A stretch of DNA of 37,176 bases from an uncultured Clostridia bacterium (GTDB taxonomy: Bacteria; Bacillota; Clostridia; Christensenellales; Borkfalkiaceae). Under the pieces are notes generated by a model that made no database searches, was not told the origin of the DNA, and was given only the letters and a program-made list of their open reading frames with translations. How positions within the stretch are numbered: the first letter of the stretch is position 1; each line of letters starts with the position of its first letter. The stretch is from positions 1 through 37,176 of the forward strand of contig CASDOP010000015.1 of assembly GCA_949282385.1 (NCBI GenBank), written 5' to 3'. Shown here piece after piece: positions 28,458 through 37,077 of this stretch. The position numbers and the translations under genes were made by a program.

Positions 28458-28597
28458 AAATTAACTGTGCGCCCCTCTTAATTTCGGCACGGGGCAAAAA
28501 AATGAGATTTTCGAGATAAAAATTGCGAGAATTTCAAAAAAGGGCGTAAAGTTCGAAAAGTCCGAAAATAAAGACATAAAAATAGTGAGGGGTTTAT
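28458..28597 (+). other. Intergenic region upstream of TerS, possible cos
   Basis: 140 AT-rich bases with one GC-rich block: GTGC-GCCCC (28467-28475) and GCAC-GGGGC (28487-28495) can pair in part as GCCCC/GGGGC or as GTGC/GCAC. A GC-rich island just ahead of the terminase genes is a typical cos setting, but cleavage ends cannot be determined from sequence. Confidence 0.4.
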
Positions 28598-28915
28598 ATG
28601 GAGCGTAAAGAAAGGTTGAAAGCAATCTTTGAAAAGATAGACGTAGACAAGCGGGCTATAATTGAGCCTTTGCTCGACGACGTTATCTTTCTTGAGGAGA
28701 GGCTTTCAGAGCTGCGAAAACTTCCTACGATACGATACGACAAAAAAAATCCTGCTAGGCAAGAAGTAACTCCAGCAGGCAAACAATACAAGGAGTATAT
28801 GCAGAGTTATTTGAACTCACTAAAGGTATTGCAAATGACGCTTTCTCGTGCAGGAGAAACAGGCGAAAGCCCGTTAATAAAAATGTTGAAACAATTTGAG
28901 GACGACTATGTCTAA
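28598..28915 (+). CDS. terS: Terminase small subunit, P27 family
   Basis: 105 aa. IVEPLLDD-like core helix (KRAIIEPLLDDVIFLEERLSELRKL), then KKNPARQEVTPAGKQYKEYMQSYLNSLKVLQMTLSR and ESPLIKMLKQFEDD, the P27-type small terminase pattern. It recognises the packaging site and delivers DNA to TerL. GTGAGGGG before ATG. It overlaps terL by eight bases. Confidence 0.88.
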   Translation: MERKERLKAIFEKIDVDKRAIIEPLLDDVIFLEERLSELRKLPTIRYDKKNPARQEVTPAGKQYKEYMQSYLNSLKVLQMTLSRAGETGESPLIKMLKQFEDDYV

Positions 28916-30578
28916 AACTTATCTTGAACAATATGACGCAGAGATCCGCAAGGGTAACATAATAGTAGGGTATTGGATAAGAAAAGAGCTAGACAATCTG
29001 CTCGCTGACCTAAACGATCCTCGTTATATCTTTGATCCGACGCACGCATACAAGCGATTTAAGTTTCAAGAGCGGTTTTGTTTACAAAGTAAAGCACCGT
29101 ACTATATGAAACCGATACAGCTTATGCTTTGGCAAAAGGCTTTTTGGGAGGCTCTTTATTCTTTCAAAATGGCTGACACAGGGCTACGGCGTTTTAATGA
29201 GGCTTTGCTAGAAGTGGCCCGAAAGAACGGCAAAAGCACAATGTTTGCAGCCGACGGCAACACCGATTTGTTTATCGGCGCGGGCGGTACGGATATATGC
29301 TGCGCCTCAAACGACGACAGACAAGCAAAATTGATATGGCGCGAAATCGGCGGTATGCGTAGTCGATTAGATCCGAAAAAAGAGGTTACAGGGCAAAACC
29401 TTACCGAGATACGAAACGAGCTGAAAAATATCACCGTTTTTAGGCTGTCCAGCAAAACACAGAATAAAGACGGTTTCAATATAGATAAAACGTACCTCGA
29501 CGAGAGCCACGATATAAAAGAGGAAAACAAGCAAAGCGAAATCGCAGAGGCGTGCTGGCGTGGTATGTCCTCAAAAGACGAGCCTCTTTTTATGAACTGC
29601 ACAACGCAAGGATTTAATCGTGATTGTTACCTTGACGGAAAAATCGAAACGGCAAAAGCGGTCATAAACGGCGAGGTTGAGGATATACATTTCCTGCCGT
29701 TCCTGTACGAGCAGGACAGCGAGGCGGAAATATGGCAGGACGAGGCAAGCTGGCAGAAGTCAAATCCGTCTATACCGTATGGAGTAAAGAAAGTAGCAAA
29801 GCTCAAACGTGATATTGAAACGGCAAAGCGCGACAACGCAACGCGTATTCACATGCTTTGTAAGGATTTCAACATTAAACAGAATACTGCGGCAGCGTGG
29901 CTCATGCTAGAAGACTACGACTATACGCAGGAAGTATTCGACCTTGAAGCGTTCCGAAACTGCTTTTGTATGGCGGCGGTGGACTTGGCAGAAACAACCG
30001 ACTTGACGAATTGCAAGTTGCTGTTTATGAGAAAGGGCGATAATACGAAGTATATTTTCTCGCATTATTGGATACCCGCGAGCAAGCTCGACAACGCGGA
30101 CGATAAGGACGCAGGTGCGAAGTATAAGGAATGGGCGAAAGACGGATATTTGACCGTATGCGACGGAAACGACAACGATTTGACGCTTGTAGCTGATTGG
30201 ATAGCAGGGCTTAAACAAAGATACGGCATACGCGTTGTAAAATGCGGCTACGACGTCAAATTTGCGAAAGATTTTATCAAGCGAATGGACGAGTACGGTA
30301 TTGAAACCGAGGTCATACAACAAAATGCTGCGGTAATGTCAAGCCCGATGAAACTCGTCGAGGCGGATCTTAAAAGCCGCATAATAAACTACGGCGAAAA
30401 TCCTATGGACAAGTGGTGTCTTGGAAACGCGTCAATGCAGGTAAACAACAACGGTCAAGTCATGTGCGTAAAAATCGGAAATCAAGCAAGCCGACGTATT
30501 GACGGCGCAGTAACTCTCATAATCCTTTATGCTACGTTGCAGCGTTTCCGTTCTGAATACATGCGCTATGTAAAGTGA
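28908..30578 (+). CDS. terL: Terminase large subunit
   Basis: 556 aa from ATG 28908. ATPase domain with ARKNGKST (Walker A, about 104-111) and YLDESHD (Walker B, about 196-202). The nuclease half begins near AAVDLAETTD (about residue 350), with further acidic residues in CGYDVKFAKDF and near RRIDGAVTLI. It is of the Terminase_1 type that goes with P27 TerS and HK97 portals. It powers DNA packaging and cuts the concatemer. The start lies inside terS; the upstream in-frame ATG at 28896 has poor context. Confidence 0.95.
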   Translation: MSKTYLEQYDAEIRKGNIIVGYWIRKELDNLLADLNDPRYIFDPTHAYKRFKFQERFCLQSKAPYYMKPIQLMLWQKAFWEALYSFKMADTGLRRFNEALLEVARKNGKSTMFAADGNTDLFIGAGGTDICCASNDDRQAKLIWREIGGMRSRLDPKKEVTGQNLTEIRNELKNITVFRLSSKTQNKDGFNIDKTYLDESHDIKEENKQSEIAEACWRGMSSKDEPLFMNCTTQGFNRDCYLDGKIETAKAVINGEVEDIHFLPFLYEQDSEAEIWQDEASWQKSNPSIPYGVKKVAKLKRDIETAKRDNATRIHMLCKDFNIKQNTAAAWLMLEDYDYTQEVFDLEAFRNCFCMAAVDLAETTDLTNCKLLFMRKGDNTKYIFSHYWIPASKLDNADDKDAGAKYKEWAKDGYLTVCDGNDNDLTLVADWIAGLKQRYGIRVVKCGYDVKFAKDFIKRMDEYGIETEVIQQNAAVMSSPMKLVEADLKSRIINYGENPMDKWCLGNASMQVNNNGQVMCVKIGNQASRRIDGAVTLIILYATLQRFRSEYMRYVK

Positions 30579-30585
30579 GGTACAA

Positions 30586-31830
30586 ATGGGACTTTTTGAT
30601 TTTTTCAAACGTAAATCGAAAAAGAGCAGCGGGAATTACGCGCCTACAATGTCGGGTTATAGTCCTATATTTGCGGATTTCGGCAGCGACATTTACGCAA
30701 GCGATATAATTGTGCAGGCGATTCGTTGCAAGGCGACAGAATTCAAGAAGTTGAAGCCGCGTCATATTCGCACAGGAGCGGACGGCAAGCAAACGGTCGT
30801 AAATGATAGCAGTATCGCCCATTGCTTGCGTCGTCCAAATGATATTATGACGCAGAGCGACTTTTTCGAGAAAATAACAATCTTGCTCGAATTGAATAAA
30901 AACGCGTTTATATATCCGACGTACTATATCACTAACGGCGGCGTAAAGATTTATACAGGGCTTTATCCATTAAAGCCTGCAAACGTCGAGGTTATGTCCG
31001 ACCAAAACGAGCGACTTTATTATCGCTTTACATTCGGAAACGGTTATCAAGTCGATTTGCCAGCGTCAGACGTTATCCATTGGCGAAAGGATTACGGCGT
31101 AGACGATTATTTCGGCGGCGGTATGTTCGGCGGTAACGATAACAGGGGATTGCTTAAACTGTTGAAAGAATACGACAAGTTGACGCAGTCTATCGCTGTC
31201 GGGCTGGGCGTGTCTATGAAAATAAACGGAATTGTAAAATACAATTCATACCTTGACGACGATACCGCGAAAGCGAAGCAGGACGAATTCAACAATAAAC
31301 TTAAAAACAACGAGAGCGGCATTTTGTTTACGGATCTAAAAACCGAATATATAAGCCTGCCTCGTGATATAAAAATTGTAGATAAGGACACTCTCGAATA
31401 TTTTTATAAAGCTATTCTGCGCAATACAGGTGTAAGCCTTGCGATATTTGAGGGCGACTATACAAAGGCGCAAAAAGAGGCATTTTACGAACACGCGCTC
31501 GAAGCAGATATTAAGTCGCTGGGCGAGGCAATGAGTAAAGTATTGTTTACCGAGCGTGAGGAGAGTTTCGGTAACGAAATTATGCTGTACCCGAATAGCA
31601 TTGTCTTTATGTCTATGGAAAATAAACTTTCCGCGCTTCAAATCCTCGCTCCTGCTGGTATGCTGCTGAAAGACGAGGCGCGCGAGCTGTTGGGCTATCC
31701 ACCTTTACCCGACGGACAAGGTCAAGTTATCGCGCAGGGCTATAATAACCTGCTTGACGCAAACAACAATAATAAACTAACGGAGGGAGGTGCAGACAAT
31801 GGCACAGGGACAAATGAAGCCGAGGCTTGA
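30586..31830 (+). CDS. Portal protein (HK97 family)
   Basis: 414 aa. GLFDFFKRK, then SDIYASDIIVQAIRCKATEFKKLKPRHI, and VIHWRKDYGVDDYFGGG, GVSMKINGIVKYNS, ...TGVSLAIFEGDYTKAQKEAFYEHALEADIKSLGEAMSKVLF, all in the order of HK97-like portals. It forms the dodecameric ring for DNA entry and tail attachment. GAGGTACAA precedes ATG; it overlaps the protease gene. Confidence 0.95.
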   Translation: MGLFDFFKRKSKKSSGNYAPTMSGYSPIFADFGSDIYASDIIVQAIRCKATEFKKLKPRHIRTGADGKQTVVNDSSIAHCLRRPNDIMTQSDFFEKITILLELNKNAFIYPTYYITNGGVKIYTGLYPLKPANVEVMSDQNERLYYRFTFGNGYQVDLPASDVIHWRKDYGVDDYFGGGMFGGNDNRGLLKLLKEYDKLTQSIAVGLGVSMKINGIVKYNSYLDDDTAKAKQDEFNNKLKNNESGILFTDLKTEYISLPRDIKIVDKDTLEYFYKAILRNTGVSLAIFEGDYTKAQKEAFYEHALEADIKSLGEAMSKVLFTEREESFGNEIMLYPNSIVFMSMENKLSALQILAPAGMLLKDEARELLGYPPLPDGQGQVIAQGYNNLLDANNNNKLTEGGADNGTGTNEAEA

Positions 31831-32446
31831 AAAAGAAACAAGGCTTGCGCAGATACAAGATTTTATTATCGAAATGCGCGCAGAAGATACTGACGGAACA
31901 ATGCACGCAAGCGGTTATCCCGTAGTATTTGATAAAGAAACTTTTATAGGCTGGGAAAATCACGGATTTTATGAAAGTATAGATCCACGAGCGTTTGACA
32001 AAGCGGATATGTCAGACGTAGTTTTACGCTATAATCACAGCGACAATTTTTTGATTATGGCAAGGACTAGGAACAAAAGCCTTATGCTGAAAGTGGACGA
32101 AAAAGGGCTGCGCATGGACAGTAACCTCATACCCACAAGTTTCAATAAGGATATGTATCTTGCAACGCGCGCTGAATTGCTTACAGAGGGTAGTTTTGCG
32201 TTTACTGTAAAGCGTGACATAAAAGAAAAGCGTTCGGACGGATTTATACACCGTCGAATACTTGAAGTCGGAAAACTTTTCGACGTATCAATTTGTGATA
32301 ACGGGGCTTATGGAGATAAGACCGAAATATATGCTCGAAGTCTTGAGCAGGCGGAGGCTTGGTTGAGGCAGGCGGAGGCTGGAAAGAGCAAACCGAATTA
32401 TTATATAAAAAATCTTATTACTATGTATGGAGGCAACAAGAAATGA
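31799..32446 (+). CDS. Prohead protease (HK97/U35 family)
   Basis: 215 aa. HASGYPVVFDKETF, then YNHSDNFLIMART with His80, and LTEGSFAFT with Ser132, the likely His-Ser catalytic pair of the herpesvirus-assemblin fold, followed by GKLFDVSICDNGAYG. It processes scaffold and capsid during head maturation. ATG 31799 chosen after GGAGGGAGGTG; it lies within the portal gene. It ends in an ATGA overlap with the capsid gene. Confidence 0.93.
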   Translation: MAQGQMKPRLEKETRLAQIQDFIIEMRAEDTDGTMHASGYPVVFDKETFIGWENHGFYESIDPRAFDKADMSDVVLRYNHSDNFLIMARTRNKSLMLKVDEKGLRMDSNLIPTSFNKDMYLATRAELLTEGSFAFTVKRDIKEKRSDGFIHRRILEVGKLFDVSICDNGAYGDKTEIYARSLEQAEAWLRQAEAGKSKPNYYIKNLITMYGGNKK

Positions 32447-33702
32447 CTTTCAAAGAAAAACTTCTAAAACTTCTTAAAGCAAAACAGGAGCAGCGCGACG
32501 CTCTCAACGCACAGCTTATTGAGAGCAACGAAAAAGAGGAGCGCGCTCAAATCGGCGAAACTCTCAAAGCACTTGCAAGCGAAATTGCAGAGATAGAGGG
32601 GTTGATCGCAGACGTTGATAAGCCCGCAGCAGGCGGCGAGGGTGAGAGCGGCGACGGACAGCGTAAGCAGTTCAATCCTCTTGGCACTATGTCGCAGCGT
32701 GGAGCAGCGCAAAACGACGAAGAGGACGTGTACTCGTCTATCAAATACCGCAAGGCGTTCCAGCAGTATCTCGTAAGCGGTCAAATGCCCGAAGAATATC
32801 GCGCGTCTACCAAAACTACTGATACGAACATTTCGAGCGTTATTCCTACTAACCTCGTAAATAAAATTCTCGAAAAATTCGAGCAGCTCGGCGTAATCTA
32901 CAACCTCGTAACAAAAACGAGTTTCCCTGTCGGACAAACAATTCCAGTTGACAGCGTAAAGCCTACCGCTACGTGGGTTGCGGAGGGTGTAGGTAGCACG
33001 CCTCAAAGCAAAACGCTTGCTGCGTCTATCACGTTTACGCATTTCAAGTTGCGCTGTGAAATTCGTTATACAGAAGAAGTTTCGACAATGGCTTTGCCTG
33101 TGTTTGAGGCTCTTTTCATCAAGCAGGTAGGCGAGGCTATGCTTCGCGCGCAGGAAGGCGCAATCGTGGACGGAGACGGAACGAGTAAGCCTAAAGGTAT
33201 CTTGACCTATACCGCGCCCACAGGACAGGCGTTGACCGTTGCGGCAGGCGCGTCTAATAAGGTAACTTACAAGTTGCTTTGTGACGCCGAGGCTGCTATC
33301 CCTGTACAGTACGAGGCAACCGCAAAATGGTGTATGACTAAAAAGACGTTTATGCAGTTTGTCGGTATGACCGACAGCGCGGGACAGCCTATTGCTCGCG
33401 TGAATTACGGCATTAACGGCAAGCCCGAAAGGACTTTGCTCGGACGTGACGTCGTTATATATGCACCTCAAACAGATAGCAAGTTGAAAAACTATGCTGA
33501 CGCGTCCACTACTGACGATATTTTCGCATTTATCGTTGACTTTTCCGATTACGTTCTCAACGAGAATTACAACCTCGGTATCTCTCACGCAAAGGATTGG
33601 GACAACGAAGATCACAAGACGAAAGCGGTACTCGCTTGCGACGGTAAACTCATTATTACCGATAGCCTTGTAACGCTTACGAAGACCAAAAGCGGCAGCT
33701 AA
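32443..33702 (+). CDS. Major capsid protein (HK97 fold)
   Basis: 419 aa. The N-terminal ~100 residues are a charged helix (KAKQEQRDALNAQLIESNEKEERAQ...), the delta or scaffold domain usually removed by the protease. The HK97-fold region follows: IPTNLVNKILEKFEQLGVIYNLV, FTHFKLRCEIRYTEEVS, EGAIVDGDGTSKPKGIL, with C-terminal FIVDFSDYVLNENYNLGIS. Codon use is the most GC-balanced and regular of the window, as expected of a highly expressed gene. ATG 32443 overlaps the protease stop. Confidence 0.95.
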   Translation: MTFKEKLLKLLKAKQEQRDALNAQLIESNEKEERAQIGETLKALASEIAEIEGLIADVDKPAAGGEGESGDGQRKQFNPLGTMSQRGAAQNDEEDVYSSIKYRKAFQQYLVSGQMPEEYRASTKTTDTNISSVIPTNLVNKILEKFEQLGVIYNLVTKTSFPVGQTIPVDSVKPTATWVAEGVGSTPQSKTLAASITFTHFKLRCEIRYTEEVSTMALPVFEALFIKQVGEAMLRAQEGAIVDGDGTSKPKGILTYTAPTGQALTVAAGASNKVTYKLLCDAEAAIPVQYEATAKWCMTKKTFMQFVGMTDSAGQPIARVNYGINGKPERTLLGRDVVIYAPQTDSKLKNYADASTTDDIFAFIVDFSDYVLNENYNLGISHAKDWDNEDHKTKAVLACDGKLIITDSLVTLTKTKSGS

Positions 33703-33715
33703 AATGCGCCGCTTT
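33689..33715 (+). other. RNA hairpin at the end of the capsid gene
   Basis: Perfect 8-bp stem AAAGCGGC/GCCGCTTT (33689-33696 with 33708-33715) with an 11-nt loop containing the stop codon. No T run, so it more likely stabilises the mRNA end or attenuates downstream expression. Confidence 0.65.
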
Positions 33716-33743
33716 GAAAACTAATTAAAGCGAGGTAAACAAT

Positions 33744-34046
33744 ATGACGGAACAAGAGCTGTTGAAAAAGATTAAAACGGGGCTTGGAATAACGGGCGAC
33801 TATCAAGACGAGGCTTTGCAATTTTATATTGACGAAGTAAAAGGTTTTATGCGCTCGTCGGGAGTTTCCGAAGAAGTCGTCAACGGCTCGAACGCCGTCG
33901 GCTGCATAATGCGCGGAGTGGCTGACCTGTGGAACTATGGCAGCGGAAGCGTGAAGTTAAGCGAGTATTTCATACAGCGAGTATTACAGCTCGCCGCAGG
34001 CGCAGAAAAAGCCGCAGAAACTACGGGAGGCGGTAACAATGCTTAG
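33744..34046 (+). CDS. Head-tail connector (gp6-like adaptor)
   Basis: 100 aa, helical: TEQELLKKIKTGLGITGDYQDEALQFYIDEVKGFMRSSGVSEEVVN, GVADLWNYGSGSVKLSEYF. Matches the phage gp6-like/DnaPack adaptor family that binds the portal bottom. GCGAGGT precedes ATG. Order after capsid agrees. Confidence 0.9.
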   Translation: MTEQELLKKIKTGLGITGDYQDEALQFYIDEVKGFMRSSGVSEEVVNGSNAVGCIMRGVADLWNYGSGSVKLSEYFIQRVLQLAAGAEKAAETTGGGNNA

Positions 34047-34383
34047 ACCTACGAGTGCAGCACAAATGACAACGCCTATGCGCTTGCAAGTGCCTACAAG
34101 CACGACCGTAATGGGAGTTGTTAAAAAGGATTACACGGACGGCGACGTCATAATGTGCAATTTCAAGACATACGGCGGAACGGAGAGCGTAAGCAACGAC
34201 GTTTTGAGTGTTATCGACACCGCACAAATAACGTGCTGGTATCGCCCCGACATAAAAAGCGATTGCAGGCTCAAAAGGTTGAGCGACGGCGCGGTATTTG
34301 AGATTTTGGGAGAGCCTGAAAACTTGGAGCAGCGCAATCAAATCCTATACTTCAAGATCCGTCGCGTCAAAGGCGGTGCGTAA
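34039..34383 (+). CDS. Head closure protein (Phage_H_T_join type)
   Basis: 114 aa, beta-rich: VVKKDYTDGDVIMCNFKTYGGTESVSNDVLSVIDTAQITCWYRPDIKSDCRLKRLSDGAVFEILGEPENLEQRNQILYFKIRRV, the typical head-tail joining pattern. It closes the DNA-filled head below the connector. GGAGGCGG before ATG; it overlaps its neighbours by eight and one bases. Confidence 0.9.
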   Translation: MLRPTSAAQMTTPMRLQVPTSTTVMGVVKKDYTDGDVIMCNFKTYGGTESVSNDVLSVIDTAQITCWYRPDIKSDCRLKRLSDGAVFEILGEPENLEQRNQILYFKIRRVKGGA

Positions 34384-34820
34384 TGGCAGGCGGAAAAGGA
34401 AAGTCATATATCCAGCTCAATATTGAGGGCTTTGACGAATTACTCAAAAAGATTGAGGAAGCAGGCGGCTCGATAAATAAAGCGGTTGATACTTGCATGA
34501 AACAATCGGCACAAATTCAGCAAAAAGAACTTAAAGAGCAAATGCAAAAGAAAAAAGTTTCAAACGCTCTTATAAACCGTATGCCGCAGCCCGAAATCGA
34601 GTGGAACGGCAACGCCTGTACAGCTCGCGTCGGTTACCATAAAGGCGCATACAATCCGAAAGACTTATCGGACGGATACGAAGCTGTATTTATAAATTAC
34701 GGTACGCCGAAAATTGCACCGCGAAACTTTATAAGGGCAGCAAAAAACAAAGCGCGTCCGCAAATCAAGAGAGCGCAACAAGAAGCAATGAATAAAATCT
34801 TGGAGGATCTGAAAAAGTGA
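34383..34820 (+). CDS. HK97 gp10-like tail component
   Basis: 145 aa. IEGFDELLKKIEEAGGSINKAVDTCMKQSAQIQQKELK and later YEAVFINYGTPKIAPRNFIRAAKNKARPQIKRAQQ follow the HK97 gp10/minor tail family that sits at the head-tail junction. It overlaps the previous stop by one base and the next start by four bases. Confidence 0.9.
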   Translation: MAGGKGKSYIQLNIEGFDELLKKIEEAGGSINKAVDTCMKQSAQIQQKELKEQMQKKKVSNALINRMPQPEIEWNGNACTARVGYHKGAYNPKDLSDGYEAVFINYGTPKIAPRNFIRAAKNKARPQIKRAQQEAMNKILEDLKK

Positions 34821-35158
34821 AGCAAAAACTATATGACGAACTTTCAAAATTCGGTTACCCTGTCTTTCTACAAGGCTCAATGAATGCGGACGAAAAATAT
34901 CCCGATAGCTTTATAACGTATTTTACAGACGATACCGAGGACGGAGCGCATTACGACAACGAAACCGCTTCTTTTGTATGGTATTTTGCAGTAATTTTTT
35001 ACAGCAACGACCCTGCGCTTGTAAACAGCAAGCCCGAGGAAATAAGAAAGGCATTAAAGGCTGCGGGATTTATACCGCAAGGCAAAGGACATGATTTATT
35101 GTCCGACGAGCCTACCCATACGGGCTGGGCTATGGATTTTATATATCAAGAAAATTAA
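34817..35158 (+). CDS. Tail terminator (tail completion) protein
   Basis: 113 aa. YDELSKFGYPVFLQGSMNADEKYPDSFITYFTDDTEDGAHYDNETASFVWYFAVIFYSNDPALVNSKPEEIRKALKAAGFIPQGKGHDL is the alpha/beta tail-terminator pattern that stops tail-tube growth. ATGA-type coupling with the upstream gene (GTGA overlap). Confidence 0.9.
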   Translation: MKQKLYDELSKFGYPVFLQGSMNADEKYPDSFITYFTDDTEDGAHYDNETASFVWYFAVIFYSNDPALVNSKPEEIRKALKAAGFIPQGKGHDLLSDEPTHTGWAMDFIYQEN

Positions 35159-35174
35159 AACGGAGGTGTCAGAA

Positions 35175-35810
35175 ATGGCAGTTGAATTCAGAGGTTGTAG
35201 AAATCTCGTTTTTGCAGAAGTTACGACCGATAATAACGAAGCCGAGGGTGGCGGTTATGTAACGGGAACAGTAAAGTCCCTTGCGCCCGTCGGTGAAATA
35301 AGTAAAACGGTTGAAACAGCAAGTGAGGCGAAGTATTACGACAACGTAGCAAAAATCATAATCGACAGCGAGGGAAGCGATACCGTAACCTTTACTATCG
35401 CAGTACCGTCCGACGAGGTGCTGGCTGAACTTACAGGGCGTGTTTATGACACGTCGAAAAAAATGTTTATCGAAGCCCCTCGTAAAAACAAGTATTTTGC
35501 GGTAGGCTATGTCCTCGGCGAAGTAGGCGAGGGCGAAGACGAGCGTTTTGTATTCCGCCTCAAAGGAACTTTCAACATTCCCGACGAAACGTCAGCTACA
35601 AAAGACAACGGCACGGGTAGCAATAATATGAGCCTTGTGTTCACGGGCGTTTATACCGAACACGAATTCGCAAACGGTGGCGGCACAGGCAAGAAAGCCC
35701 CTGCAAAGGCTTTGTATGTAAGATCGTCCAGCGGCATAAAAGAAGCGGACTTCTTCAAGCAGGTTACTACGCCTGATACGAGTTTGACAGGTGCAGGTGT
35801 CGGCGGCTGA
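35175..35810 (+). CDS. Major tail (tube) protein
   Basis: 211 aa from ATG 35175 (ACGGAGGTG upstream). GCRNLVFAEVTTDNNEAEGGGYVTGTVKSLAPVGEISKTVETASEAKYYDN and EAPRKNKYFAVGYVLGEV...FVFRLKGTFNIPDETS match the phi13-type major tail protein family. It polymerises into the tail tube. The long upstream in-frame extension overlaps the tail terminator and lacks a start signal. Confidence 0.92.
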   Translation: MAVEFRGCRNLVFAEVTTDNNEAEGGGYVTGTVKSLAPVGEISKTVETASEAKYYDNVAKIIIDSEGSDTVTFTIAVPSDEVLAELTGRVYDTSKKMFIEAPRKNKYFAVGYVLGEVGEGEDERFVFRLKGTFNIPDETSATKDNGTGSNNMSLVFTGVYTEHEFANGGGTGKKAPAKALYVRSSSGIKEADFFKQVTTPDTSLTGAGVGG

Positions 35811-35820
35811 TAGGTAGCGT

Positions 35821-36495
35821 ATGAACATTGAGGAACTTGGAGCGGAGTTTGAGGCTCAAAACCCGACCGCTGCGGAAGAAAAAAAAGACCTTGTATGCGT
35901 TGAAAATAACGAGGAAGTATCGGAGTATAAACCTGCTGCGCTTTCTGCAAATGACGTTGTTGGAAATACTCAACAAGAGATTTTGAAAAGAGCAAAGGAC
36001 AAAATAAAGTCCAAAAAAATCCTTAAAAAACACGCGAGTAGGATTGCGAAAATTACAGACAAGGCAATCGGGGTTGACGCTGAACGCGCCGCCCTCAATG
36101 TCGAAAAGCAGGACGCTGCGAACAAGGTCGAAAAGCAGGAAATAAAAAACAAGCTAATCGTCTTAAAGGCGGAAGCGATCCGTTTGCGTAAAGAGCAAGC
36201 GCAACTCAATAGGGAGCAAAAAGCAGACCATAAAGCAAGAAGAAAAAAGCAAAAATGGGACTTGTACAGCGGAAAACTCACAAAAATGGGCTATTCTTAT
36301 GTACCGAATATATTTATTCTCTCAATGCTTTTGTTTTTCGACGGCGTAAAGAGCTTTTTCGACGGAGTGGGAAAGGTATCGACTTCCTTTGTGGTCGCTA
36401 TGAAATGGGTATTGATAGTCGGCGCGATTTTAATTGTGCTGTTTAGCGTACCCGTAACCCGTGAATGGATAACAAATTTACTCAAAGGAGGCTAA
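35821..36495 (+). CDS. Coiled-coil membrane protein in the tail cassette
   Basis: 224 aa. Acidic N-terminus (1-45), then ~100 residues of very charged helix (KRAKDKIKSKKILKKHASRIAKITDKA ... RLRKEQAQLNREQKADHKARRKKQKWD), then two membrane segments (about 165-185 and 193-213). It is not a known structural tail protein. Located directly after the tail tube where the chaperone normally lies. Could be a holin-type or superinfection-exclusion-type membrane effector or a virion-associated protein. Poor SD; TAGGTAGCG just before the ATG. Confidence 0.75.
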   Translation: MNIEELGAEFEAQNPTAAEEKKDLVCVENNEEVSEYKPAALSANDVVGNTQQEILKRAKDKIKSKKILKKHASRIAKITDKAIGVDAERAALNVEKQDAANKVEKQEIKNKLIVLKAEAIRLRKEQAQLNREQKADHKARRKKQKWDLYSGKLTKMGYSYVPNIFILSMLLFFDGVKSFFDGVGKVSTSFVVAMKWVLIVGAILIVLFSVPVTREWITNLLKGG

Positions 36496-36496
36496 T

Positions 36497-36823
36497 ATGG
36501 CAGAAAACAAAGAAAAGATCCTTGTAGTTGACGAAGAAAAAATCTTGCAGGATTACAAGGAAATTAAAGCAAATCAAAATCAAAAGCTCGAAGAAATTGA
36601 GCAGTCGGCAGCGATATACGCAAATAATCGCAGATATTCGGCAGAGAAAACAGCAGATTTTATCGAATTTGCAAAAGCCGCAGAAAATTACGGTTTGAGT
36701 GCGGAAGACGAAACGAAGCTCGATATTTTGAGGGGCTACGTTTTCGAGAAAGAAGTTGCGGACGAAGTAGACGACAAAGCGACAACGGAGGCATACAATG
36801 GCGAGATTGTCGGTCAATACTAA
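36497..36823 (+). CDS. Helical hypothetical protein in the tail cassette
   Basis: 108 aa. Acidic helical protein: EEKILQDYKEIKANQNQKLEEIEQSAAIYANNRRYSAEKTADFIEFAKAAENYGL. No family recognised. CAAAGGAGGC precedes the ATG directly after the coiled-coil membrane gene. It overlaps the CBM48-like gene by 26 bases, so translation of the pair is linked. May be a cytoplasmic partner of its membrane-bound neighbour. Confidence 0.72.
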   Translation: MAENKEKILVVDEEKILQDYKEIKANQNQKLEEIEQSAAIYANNRRYSAEKTADFIEFAKAAENYGLSAEDETKLDILRGYVFEKEVADEVDDKATTEAYNGEIVGQY

Positions 36824-37067
36824 TCTCGACAGCGTGGTTATATGCGGCGCGTTTTGCGATTGGAACATTGACAAAGCAATCCGCGCTGACCGCGCCAAAG
36901 AGCAAAAGAGCATTGTAGTTAAAGATATGCCCGTCGGCGAGTACAGAGTATTCGCTTGCAAGTCTTTTACTTCGGGAGAGATTTACCCCAGCGACGGCAG
37001 GCAAATGCCTAACCGCTATTTTGGCGGAAAGGCGAACGAAGTAATTAGTTGTTACTTCGCACAGTAA
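36798..37067 (+). CDS. CBM48-like (AMPK glycogen-binding type) small domain
   Basis: 89 aa, a single Ig-like domain: VVICGAFCDWNIDKAIRADR ... KSIVVKDMPVGEYRVFACKSF. The order G-x-F-x-x-W-N, then an x-x-L/M-P-x-G-x-Y-x-x-F block, is that of CBM48 carbohydrate-binding modules. It may bind polysaccharide on virions or host surface or may only share the fold. ACGGAGG ahead of ATG. Lies between membrane-protein genes of the cassette. Confidence 0.65.
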   Translation: MARLSVNTNLDSVVICGAFCDWNIDKAIRADRAKEQKSIVVKDMPVGEYRVFACKSFTSGEIYPSDGRQMPNRYFGGKANEVISCYFAQ

Positions 37068-37077
37068 AAAAAGAGGT

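Noticed and set aside
32464..33615. 383-aa open frame on the minus strand
   Set aside because: It is the antisense shadow of the capsid gene; no RBS and no recognisable domain.
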